Positions 6,112-11,217 of a DNA stretch of 11,217 bases are shown one piece after another. A model generated the notes under the pieces. That model was not told the origin of the DNA. It made no database searches and saw nothing but the letters and a program-made list of their open reading frames with translations. The position numbers were made by a program, and so were the translations under genes. The stretch comes from Patescibacteria group bacterium (GTDB lineage: Bacteria; Patescibacteriota; Minisyncoccia; JAHIHE01), in assembly GCA_018896765.1 (NCBI GenBank), contig JAHILZ010000074.1:1-11217 (forward strand), read 5' to 3'. How positions within the stretch are numbered: position 1 is the first letter of the stretch; each line of letters opens with the position of its first letter.

Positions 6112-7662
6112 TTATTGGCTATACGCCTCGCAATTATTCACCGTTTCGGTTGTATTAAATTTAATTTCTTTATCCGACTTGGCAAGTTTGACTATATGAT
6201 AAGGATTCGTTATCGCTTGAGTTACATTACATTTTGGTCCAGGAGAAGTTTCTTTGATATAAACTTCAATATTATTATCAGTTTCAATTATTTTAGTAAT
6301 TTCAATGCCATAGCCGCCGGTCATCTTCACGCCTTGAAATACGGCGATAATCATATCTTTAGTGAAATCAACTGGGGCGGGCAATTCCGCGCCGGTTTCT
6401 GTCAATATTCCGGCCCATTCTCCCTCGTTTTTTATGACATAATTTTTCTTTTCCGCTTGATTGCTGTTAAAACCTTTTATTATCGTTTCAAAAGGTATTT
6501 CTTTTCCGGCAGAAGTTTCGCAAACTTTCCGGCATTCTTCCATGGCGTTAAATAGCGTTTTGAAATCGCAACCTCCGCCAGCGTTAATTTCTTTGCACTT
6601 TTCTTTAATTGAATCAAATTCGTAACCATAGACAACTGTAGCAATCGCACAATCTGGATTGAATTCAACTTTTCCACCGCATCTCGGATCAATCGCCGAT
6701 TTTTCCGTGTTTACTATTGTAGAAAAACTTTTTTCGTTTTCGCATTTATTATCTGTAAAGTATTTTAATTCAACTCTAACTTCTCCATTTAATTTTGCGG
6801 TTTGATATTCAGGAACCATATACCCTTTGGTTTCCAAGGATTCTTTCTCGCCGATCTTTTTGTATTCTATAAGATTTATACTGAATGAATCTGGAATTTT
6901 ATCACACATCACTACATCGCACATACCATAGCCATAATATTTTCCATCCAAGAAGTACATCCCCTTAGCAGGCAAACTGGTATTCGCTTCGCGCCAGACC
7001 CCGTTCTCTTTAATAAACACAGAAGGTTTGGTAATACAACTTTTTATGTATCCGTCCAGATTAATTTTTAATGTATCTGTAGTTTTTTCCTTAATCGTGA
7101 ATTCGTTGGAGTAAGCGGTGTGTTGTAAATTATTAAATTCATCCCAGTTTGTATTCTGAGAAATTTCATCAAAATAGTAATAATTTAGTTTTATTCTGTA
7201 TTTTCCCGCTTTATATCCTTCGTCATATTCTTGTCTGTGCCATAGATCAAACTCATAGTTTAATTTTTCTGTTGGTCCCAGTTTTTTAGAATCTTTTAGA
7301 AAATTATACGGTGTAAAATCTGGAGTAATTTCTGCTGAACCATAAACCTCACTAAATTCTCTCCATTTTCCGTTTTCATATTTCTCTATAAACAAGCTCG
7401 TAAATGGCGCGATAAAGCCTATTTCAAATCTAATTTCTTTGGCTAAGTTATTTTGAGCTGTAATTTTTACCATTTCTCCCTGTTCGTATTCTGTTTTGTC
7501 GGTAGAAATAGTTATTCTTTTTCCAACCGGATTTATTGCAACCGGCAAATTAATTTTCCCTATTTTTCCAATTGCCAACAAAAATCCCAATGCCGCGCCA
7601 ACACTGACAATTATTGCCAGAAGCAAGAATATTCTTGCTGGCGATATTTTTTGTTTTTCCAT
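6112..7662 (-). CDS. Membrane-anchored protein with Ig-like, Kunitz-like and PrcB-type domains
   Basis: This 516-residue envelope protein has no single known family. An N-terminal membrane helix (about 11-33) probably anchors it facing outward. Residues 48-193 (TDKTEYEQGEMVKITAQNN onward) form a beta-rich Ig-like domain comparable to BsuPI or other adhesive folds. Residues 200-320 hold an unrecognised region with C209, C248, C253 and C307. Residues 328-381 carry six cysteines (C328, C338, C356, C365, C377, C381) with BPTI/Kunitz-like spacing, including the aromatic YGYEFD segment, GGGC and the final EECRKVC. The residue after the second Cys, the P1 site in BPTI, is Ala339. Residues about 395-500 (GEWAGILTE, DMIIAVFQGVKMTGGYGIEI, SPGPKCNVTQAITNPYHIV) match the PrcB C-terminal domain of the Treponema dentilisin complex. 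A role in binding or inhibiting proteases is inference. No Shine-Dalgarno site is seen. Confidence 0.8.
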   Translation of the reverse strand: MEKQKISPARIFLLLAIIVSVGAALGFLLAIGKIGKINLPVAINPVGKRITISTDKTEYEQGEMVKITAQNNLAKEIRFEIGFIAPFTSLFIEKYENGKWREFSEVYGSAEITPDFTPYNFLKDSKKLGPTEKLNYEFDLWHRQEYDEGYKAGKYRIKLNYYYFDEISQNTNWDEFNNLQHTAYSNEFTIKEKTTDTLKINLDGYIKSCITKPSVFIKENGVWREANTSLPAKGMYFLDGKYYGYGMCDVVMCDKIPDSFSINLIEYKKIGEKESLETKGYMVPEYQTAKLNGEVRVELKYFTDNKCENEKSFSTIVNTEKSAIDPRCGGKVEFNPDCAIATVVYGYEFDSIKEKCKEINAGGGCDFKTLFNAMEECRKVCETSAGKEIPFETIIKGFNSNQAEKKNYVIKNEGEWAGILTETGAELPAPVDFTKDMIIAVFQGVKMTGGYGIEITKIIETDNNIEVYIKETSPGPKCNVTQAITNPYHIVKLAKSDKEIKFNTTETVNNCEAYSQ

Positions 7663-7669
7663 GGTTTTT

Positions 7670-7685
7670 ATTAATTGTTAAAAAT
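7670..7685. repeat. 16-bp direct repeat, copy at the 5' side of the Kunitz/PrcB gene
   Basis: ATTAATTGTTAAAAAT is identical to 6094-6109. This copy lies 7 nt upstream of the start codon at 7662, so the two copies bracket exactly one gene. Confidence 0.65.
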
Positions 7686-7692
7686 TATAAAA

Positions 7693-8124
7693 TTATTTTT
7701 TCTCCAAAAAATCCAAAATATATTGGCAATATTGATGATAATCCTTTAAGCAATCTTTCATTGAAGAATAAATCATACTATAATCCAATTCGTCATACTC
7801 GTGCGCCAGCGCGTTTCTTGTTCCAACGCTTTTGGAAATCTCGTCGGCAAATTCTTTGGAAAAAATCTTAAATTCAACCAAACCTGAAAATGTTTCTTTG
7901 TAATCTTTCGGAACAACAGTATTTTTAGAAGCAAGCTCGGCGATTATATGCTGATTTACATCAATCGCTCTCATTATTATTTTTTCCAAAGTCCTCTCTA
8001 ACGCGGCTTCCTTCATAAAATCAGTGACAATTTCGTCGAAAGAATATTTGGCTAATTCTTCCAGAAGCGGAAAATCGCTCTAAATCAAGATAATTTTTCT
8101 GATGATAAATTCTTTATTGATCAT
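7693..8124 (-). pseudogene. hepT: HepT-like HEPN toxin gene interrupted by an in-frame TAG
   Basis: HepT is a HEPN-domain ribonuclease toxin paired with the nucleotidyltransferase antitoxin MntA. The frame from ATG at 8122-8124 gives MINKEFIIRKIILI, then TAG (minus, 8082-8080), then SDFPLLEELAKYSFDEIVTDF. It continues without interruption to TAA at 7693-7695: 143 codons in all, the normal HepT length. Related proteins usually have Gln in this position (LIQSD), one base from TAG, so a single C-to-T nonsense change explains the break. The HEPN motif RX4HXY is intact (RNALAHEY; R103, H108, Y110 in full numbering). A shorter product from ATG at 8014-8016 (107 aa) would keep the motif but lose the first helices. 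The gene starts 7 bp after the antitoxin stop. It could be a true pseudogene, a read-through gene or a sequencing error. Confidence 0.75.
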
Positions 8125-8131
8125 AAAATTA

Positions 8132-8554
8132 TTATTTTAAATTCTTAGCAAAAAGTTCTTGTTTTTTTCTTACTATAACATATTCCAGATCCAAAAGCGA
8201 TTTGGCCGCGATGTGATCCCTAAAAGCGAAGGCTTTAAATTGTAAATAACCCAGCTCATCGCCATAGAGCAATTTTCCTTCCCGCGTAATTTCATATCTC
8301 AAAAGAAGATTGGCATTTTTCAAATCTGTTAGATCGATTTTGTCTTCAAAAACTCCAAAAATATTCGCCAAACCCGCTAATACATCGCTATATTTTCCCA
8401 TTTCGTGAAATTCATCCATATAAACCGCAATATCAAAATCGCTGTCCTCTCTGGGAACGCCTTTCGCCCGCGAGCCGAACAAAACAATAAATTTTATTTT
8501 ATGCTTCTCGGCCAATTTTTCTATTTCTTGTTTTTTTGAATTAAAATCTATCAT
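8132..8554 (-). CDS. mntA: MntA-type minimal nucleotidyltransferase (antitoxin of HepT)
   Basis: MntA antitoxins transfer AMP to a tyrosine in the RX4HXY motif of HepT and so silence the toxin. The 140-residue protein has the nucleotidyltransferase signature GSX10DXD: G27-S28, then ten residues, then D39-F-D41 (LFGSRAKGVPREDSDFDIAVY). The third carboxylate is probably D74 (EDKIDLTDL). A helical C-terminus follows. The length fits full-size MntA. It starts 15 bp after aspS and ends 7 bp before the hepT start, so it is probably expressed from the aspS promoter. No separate promoter or Shine-Dalgarno site is seen. Because the partner toxin is interrupted, the antitoxin may now act alone or on a shortened HepT. 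The family is sure; the pairing follows from context. Confidence 0.9.
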   Translation of the reverse strand: MIDFNSKKQEIEKLAEKHKIKFIVLFGSRAKGVPREDSDFDIAVYMDEFHEMGKYSDVLAGLANIFGVFEDKIDLTDLKNANLLLRYEITREGKLLYGDELGYLQFKAFAFRDHIAAKSLLDLEYVIVRKKQELFAKNLK

Positions 8555-8569
8555 AAAAATTACTATTTA

Positions 8570-9937
8570 TTATTTTTTCTCCTCCTTAATAATTTTCTCC
8601 TTATGCAATAATAAATCAATTCGCTTCATATCGCGCGGAAAAAGAGTCGCTTCTTTGACATTCGCCAAGCCCAAAAATTTCGCAGTCAAACGCTCCAAGC
8701 CGAAACCAGCTCCGCCTTCAGGAGGCATGCCATATTGAAAAGCCATTAAATAAAACTTAAATTTATCCGGATTAATTCCTTTGCTTTTTATACTCTGAAC
8801 CAATTGCTCGTAATTATGAATGCGCTGGCCGCCAGTTGCGATTTCCACGCCTCGAAAAAGCAAATCAAAGCTTTTTGTATATTTTGGATCCGCGTCATCC
8901 GGCATTGTATACCACGGCCTTTTTTTGGCCGGATAATGCGTGACAAATAAAAATTCCGAATTTAATTCTTTGGCGGCATAACCTGAAAGTATTCGCTCTT
9001 CTTCCGGCTCCAAATCAAGATCATCAGTCTCTTTACCGGAAATTTTTCTTGCTATTTTTTTAGCTTCAGGAAAAGAAATTGCGGGAATATCGTCTAAAAT
9101 TTTCGGTAATGGCACGCCATACGCATCAAGCTCGTCATGACAATTCGCGCTCAATTGCTCAACTAAAAATTTAAGCCATTCTGTTATAATTTTCATTAAA
9201 TCAGTATGGTCTTTGATAAAACCCATCTCAAAATCCAGACTGGTGTATTCGTTTAGATGGCGAGTTGTATCATGCGGTTCAGCCCGATAAACATTGCCAA
9301 TCGTAAATACTCGCTCAAAAACCCCCACCATAATCTGCTTATAAAACTGCGGGCTTTGAGCCAAATACGCTTTGCTCTCGAAATATTCAATTGAAAAAAC
9401 TTCGCTTCCGCCTTCAGTCGCCTCAGGCACTATTTTCGGCGCTTGGATTTCCATAAATCCATTTTTAGAAAAAAACTCATAAAAAGTTTTTACAATCTCG
9501 GCTTGCGCTTTGAAAATCGCCCTTGCCTTTGAATGTTTAAGAGTCAAAGGCCTCATATCTAAAAGTGTCTCAAGCCCCATATCAAGATGCTCCGCATTCA
9601 AATCTATCGGAAGCGATTGAGCTGAATTTAAAATCACCAATTCTTCCGCCAGCAATTCCACTTTTCCGGTCGGAATTTTTTCATTGATCATATTTTTCGG
9701 CCGCTCGTTTATCGCGCCAATAATTTGCGCCACGTATTCGCTCCGCAAAGTTTCCGCCAATTTCTGAAATTCCGGATTTTTTTTATTCGGCGCGAAAACC
9801 ACCTGAATAATTCCTGTTCTGTCCCGCAAATCGATAAAAATAATCTTGCCATGATCGCGGCGGACATTCACCCAGCCGGCGAGAGTTACTTTTTTGCCGA
9901 TATTTTTTGGAGTATCAATAATCAAAGTTCTCTGCAT
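8570..9937 (-). CDS. aspS: Aspartyl-tRNA synthetase, short type, probably non-discriminating (AspRS)
   Basis: This class IIb synthetase charges tRNA(Asp) with aspartate. At 455 residues it lacks the large GAD insertion of typical bacterial AspRS (near 590), as in the archaeal/AspS2 form. The N-terminal OB-fold (about 1-105) binds the anticodon and contains GWVNVRRDHGKIIFIDLRDR. Motif 2 is FTIGNVYRAEPHDTTRHLNEYTSLDFEM (211 onward, Arg218), and motif 3 is GGAGFGLERLTAKFLGL (408 onward, Arg416). His29 in RRDHG matches the residue found in non-discriminating enzymes; the strictly specific E. coli form has Leu there. Such enzymes also make Asp-tRNA(Asn) for amidation by GatCAB. That second role is inference, and no gat genes are in this window. 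The gene has its own promoter candidate and is followed by mntA. Confidence 0.95.
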   Translation of the reverse strand: MQRTLIIDTPKNIGKKVTLAGWVNVRRDHGKIIFIDLRDRTGIIQVVFAPNKKNPEFQKLAETLRSEYVAQIIGAINERPKNMINEKIPTGKVELLAEELVILNSAQSLPIDLNAEHLDMGLETLLDMRPLTLKHSKARAIFKAQAEIVKTFYEFFSKNGFMEIQAPKIVPEATEGGSEVFSIEYFESKAYLAQSPQFYKQIMVGVFERVFTIGNVYRAEPHDTTRHLNEYTSLDFEMGFIKDHTDLMKIITEWLKFLVEQLSANCHDELDAYGVPLPKILDDIPAISFPEAKKIARKISGKETDDLDLEPEEERILSGYAAKELNSEFLFVTHYPAKKRPWYTMPDDADPKYTKSFDLLFRGVEIATGGQRIHNYEQLVQSIKSKGINPDKFKFYLMAFQYGMPPEGGAGFGLERLTAKFLGLANVKEATLFPRDMKRIDLLLHKEKIIKEEKK

Positions 9938-9940
9938 AAC

Positions 9941-9980
9941 TTATAATGTTTATAATAATTATAATATTTATAATGATTAT
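9941..9980. repeat. AT-only word repeat in the aspS leader
   Basis: The stretch is made of near-repeats of TTATAATG/A (TTATAATG, TTATAATAA, TTATAATATT, TTATAATG), which are partly self-complementary. It lies in the inferred aspS leader and offers several TATAAT-like hexamers, which makes the exact -10 element uncertain. Confidence 0.5.
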
Positions 9981-10007
9981 TCTATCAGATTTCCAGCTTT
10001 TTGGCAA
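9979..10007 (-). promoter_or_regulatory. Sigma-70-type promoter candidate for aspS-mntA-hepT
   Basis: On the minus strand TTGCCA (10007-10002) and TAGAAT (9984-9979) are separated by 17 bp. This is one mismatch from consensus in each hexamer with ideal spacing. It sits right after the terminator of the upstream gene pair and about 40 bp before the aspS ATG. Alternative TATAAT-like hexamers lie closer to the gene. Confidence 0.55.
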
Positions 10008-10009
10008 TG

Positions 10010-10036
10010 AAAAAATAGGCCATTATTGCCTATTTT
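10010..10036 (-). terminator. Intrinsic terminator of the two-gene unit upstream of aspS
   Basis: AAAATAGGC (10028-10036 read on the minus strand) pairs perfectly over 9 bp with GCCTATTTT (10020-10012) around a 7-nt loop. The minus-strand 3' arm runs into six consecutive T. It lies about 50 bp after the stop at 10085 and just before the aspS promoter candidate, the expected place for a transcription-unit boundary. Confidence 0.75.
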
Positions 10037-10084
10037 ACAAATCTCGATTAATTATAATCTTACCGCTATTTTACCAAAGAATAA

Positions 10085-10408
10085 TTAATTAAAAGCATCT
10101 TCCTTCTCCATATCGCTATCGCCTGCCAATTCATTGCCGCCAACACCGATTCCATCTATTTGTTCCCGCTCTTTTCGCAAAATATCTTCCCATTCTTTAT
10201 CATCCTGATTAGTCAAAGCGCGCACCTTAGACTTAAAACTTTTATTAAATTCTGCTACCGTTTCCGGGTCGCGAGAAAAAATTTCATTCAATGCGCTGAT
10301 CGCCTTTTCCGGCAAAGACGGCAAAACGACCAAAATATCATTTTGGTCCTGCGCCGGAATATTCGACTCCGTAATTATTCTTTGAAATTCATCTAGAACA
10401 TGAGACAT
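10085..10408 (-). CDS. Small acidic protein of unknown function
   Basis: This 107-residue protein is not recognised. The N-terminal two thirds are predicted helical (DEFQRIITESNIPAQDQNDIL; SLPEKAISALNEIFSRD; VAEFNKSFKSKVRAL). The tail is acidic and probably disordered (GNELAGDSDMEKEDAFN). There is no signal peptide, membrane segment or cysteine. The start at 10406-10408 has AGGA only about 1 nt upstream, so initiation is unusual or another start is used; no better ATG is in frame. It follows the 85-residue gene by 18 bp and is closed by an intrinsic terminator, so the two form a two-gene transcript. Coding status rests on the context, the open frame and charged, helix-friendly composition. 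Confidence 0.65.
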   Translation of the reverse strand: MSHVLDEFQRIITESNIPAQDQNDILVVLPSLPEKAISALNEIFSRDPETVAEFNKSFKSKVRALTNQDDKEWEDILRKEREQIDGIGVGGNELAGDSDMEKEDAFN

Positions 10409-10426
10409 ATCCTAACATTTTACACC

Positions 10427-10684
10427 TTACTTTTTTCTTGTCAACTCATTTATTTCTTTTATTCGTTTTCTAACCACTTCTTTCGCAAACGCTGCGCTTA
10501 ATGCTTCAACCGTTTCCATGTCTCCCCTCTCAATAGCTTCTTTTTTATCTAATGCTAATTTTTCCAATCGCGTTTCTTCCTCAGTTTTTTTTATCTGAAC
10601 ATCTTCTGCAAAACGACTATTCCTTTCAATATTCGCACTCATATCATTAAAATTAGCCTCAGAATCTATTTCTTTTTCAAACAT
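10427..10684 (-). CDS. Small charged coiled-coil protein of unknown function
   Basis: This 85-residue protein is not recognised. After about 20 acidic residues it is almost entirely a charged helix (EDVQIKKTEEETRLEKLALD, then EAIERGDMETVEALSAAFAKEVVRKRIKEINELTRKK) with a coiled-coil-like alternation of Glu and Lys/Arg. It has no cysteine, signal peptide or membrane segment. It is the first gene after a near-consensus promoter, with a leader of about 50 nt rich in A and T and no Shine-Dalgarno site. Its partner starts 18 bp downstream and also encodes a small helical protein, so the two may interact; this is inference. Confidence 0.65.
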   Translation of the reverse strand: MFEKEIDSEANFNDMSANIERNSRFAEDVQIKKTEEETRLEKLALDKKEAIERGDMETVEALSAAFAKEVVRKRIKEINELTRKK

Positions 10685-10741
10685 AATTTTATTTAAATTT
10701 ATTTCTTATTTTCTTTTAATTTAACTCATTCTATACAATCC

Positions 10742-10769
10742 ATTATACACAAAATTTTATTTTTGTCAA
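10742..10769 (-). promoter_or_regulatory. Near-consensus sigma-70 promoter of the two small genes
   Basis: On the minus strand TTGACA (10769-10764) and TATAAT (10747-10742) are both perfect hexamers separated by 16 bp. Transcription would start near 10735, giving a leader of roughly 50 nt before the ATG at 10684. This is the strongest promoter in the window. Confidence 0.8.
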
Positions 10770-10781
10770 GCCATAGTCTTG

Positions 10782-10834
10782 TCCAATGCAAGATGAGCCC
10801 CAAATGGCTTCCCATTCCAATGCAAGATGAGCCC
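10782..10834. repeat. 19-bp direct repeat, two copies 34 bp apart
   Basis: TCCAATGCAAGATGAGCCC occurs exactly at 10782-10800 and 10816-10834. The second copy is also the left arm of the larger palindrome at 10822-10876. Confidence 0.85.
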
Positions 10835-10876
10835 GTAATGATTAAATCGCTCTAATCACAAACGGGCATATCTTGC
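10822..10876. repeat. Imperfect 55-bp palindrome
   Basis: The arm 10822-10844 (GCAAGATgaGCCCGTaatgatta) is inverted at 10853-10876 (taatcacaaACGGGCatATCTTGC), with GCAAGAT/ATCTTGC and GCCCGT/ACGGGC exact. It lies upstream of the strong promoter, between it and the transposase end. It could be a mobile-element end, a protein-binding site or a cruciform; no coding is seen. Confidence 0.7.
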
Positions 10877-10880
10877 TAAA

Positions 10881-10933
10881 AGGTAAGTGTCATTCATAAT
10901 GGATTTATGAATATCAATATGAAGCACTTACCT
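10881..10933. repeat. Nested inverted repeats
   Basis: AGGTAAGTG (10881-10889) is inverted as CACTTACCT (10925-10933). Inside it ATTCATAA (10892-10899) is inverted as TTATGAAT (10905-10912). Together they give a two-tier hairpin directly beside the palindrome at 10822-10876. Confidence 0.65.
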
Positions 10934-11011
10934 CTTGGCAGTATAAGCCAAATCGAGGAATTTTTGAAGAGCTATAGTGTACCCCTTGTCAAGACAGTAA
11001 TATCTGTTTAA
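10919..11011 (+). pseudogene. Possible transposase N-terminal remnant (30 codons)
   Basis: A plus-strand frame reads MKHLPLGSISQIEEFLKS and stops with TAA after 30 residues. The pattern is reminiscent of the first residues of integrase-type transposases in these genomes (an I-x-E-F-L-K-S helix). No homologous reading continues past the stop and there is no ribosome binding site. It may be a decayed fragment or chance. Nothing else is recognised up to 11160. Confidence 0.2.
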
Positions 11012-11160
11012 TTTGGTGAGTTTTGGAAGTTGATTAAGTTAAGAAATTAATAAAATTATCGAAAAATAATTTGTTGGAAATTTTAGAGTTAAGAGGCATC
11101 AAGCATCAAAGAAAATATTTTAAAGGCCTTAGAGGCGATTATAGGAGTTCGTTTTTTCAA

Positions 11161-11217
11161 TCATTTTTTTAAATATATAGCAGCGGGAGTTTTGTAGTCC
11201 AGCGATTGGTGTCGGCG
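11161..11217 (-). CDS. DDE transposase/integrase (IS3/IS481 type), last 18 residues
   Basis: The minus strand enters from outside the window and reads RRHQSLDYKTPAAIYLKK before TGA at 11161-11163. The R-x-H-x-S-L-x-Y-x-T-P-A-x-x-Y pattern is the classical C-terminal end of retroviral-type integrase cores in IS3- and IS481-like transposases. Only the tail is present, so the type of insertion sequence cannot be fixed. The non-coding 11012-11160 stretch should include the end of the element, but no terminal inverted repeat can be identified without its partner. Confident in the family despite the short length. Confidence 0.72.
   Translation of the reverse strand, partial: RRHQSLDYKTPAAIYLKK

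Noticed and set aside
6115..6555. Plus-strand open frame of 146 codons opposite the Kunitz/PrcB gene
   Set aside because: It lies entirely within a well-supported minus-strand gene, and the translation is rich in Phe, Arg and Tyr with no recognisable motif, as expected from an antisense shadow.
8080..8082. Alternative genetic code (TAG as sense codon)
   Set aside because: No other in-frame TAG is seen in the confident genes, so a single nonsense change is the simpler reading; left open as a check in the findings.
10782..10876. CRISPR array, suggested by regularly spaced direct repeats
   Set aside because: Only two copies 34 bp apart with a 15-bp spacer, no further repeats, no cas genes, and the second copy belongs to a palindrome.

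Overview
The window is AT-rich and almost all coding is on the minus strand. Its content points to a Candidate Phyla Radiation (Patescibacteria) genome, most likely a Parcubacteria-type lineage. The signs are compact lysine- and isoleucine-rich proteins, few clear Shine-Dalgarno sites, a short AspRS without the usual bacterial insertion domain, spacers full of short AT-rich inverted repeats and GC-rich 16-bp dyads, and TAA/TGA stops consistent with the standard bacterial code. The taxonomic call is inference.

Right end (10685-11217): the last bases of a DDE transposase/integrase gene enter from outside the window (11161-11217, minus). Next to it lies about 380 bp with no convincing gene but with nested direct and inverted repeats (10782-10933). 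A near-consensus sigma-70 promoter (10742-10769, minus) then drives two small unrecognised genes (10427-10684 and 10085-10408), which end at an intrinsic terminator (10010-10036).

Middle (5531-9984): a second promoter candidate starts a run with aspS (AspRS, probably non-discriminating), an MntA-type nucleotidyltransferase antitoxin, and its HEPN partner hepT, which carries an in-frame TAG at codon 15. Then come a membrane-anchored 516-aa protein with a six-cysteine Kunitz-like region and a PrcB-type C-terminal domain, and a YbaK/ProX-type tRNA-editing domain protein. The 516-aa gene is bracketed by an exact 16-bp direct repeat.

Left-middle (572-5410): scpA, scpB, a D,D-carboxypeptidase (dacA type), mraY and an NlpC/P60 peptidase. 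This combines chromosome condensation (ScpAB with SMC) with peptidoglycan synthesis (lipid I), trimming (D-Ala removal) and probable muropeptide cleavage. scpB and dacA overlap by ATGA and are translationally coupled. Each spacer holds its own short AT-rich word repeated in direct and inverted orientation.

Left end (1-588): a 297-bp MITE-like element with 23-bp terminal inverted repeats supplies the last codons and stop of the NlpC gene. Beyond it is the start of an HD-domain phosphohydrolase gene that runs out of the window.

The most interesting items are the protease-inhibitor-like mosaic protein, the nonsense-interrupted toxin gene, and the two layers of repeats (16-bp dyads flanked by direct repeats, and locus-specific AT-rich words), which also reach into the NlpC coding sequence.
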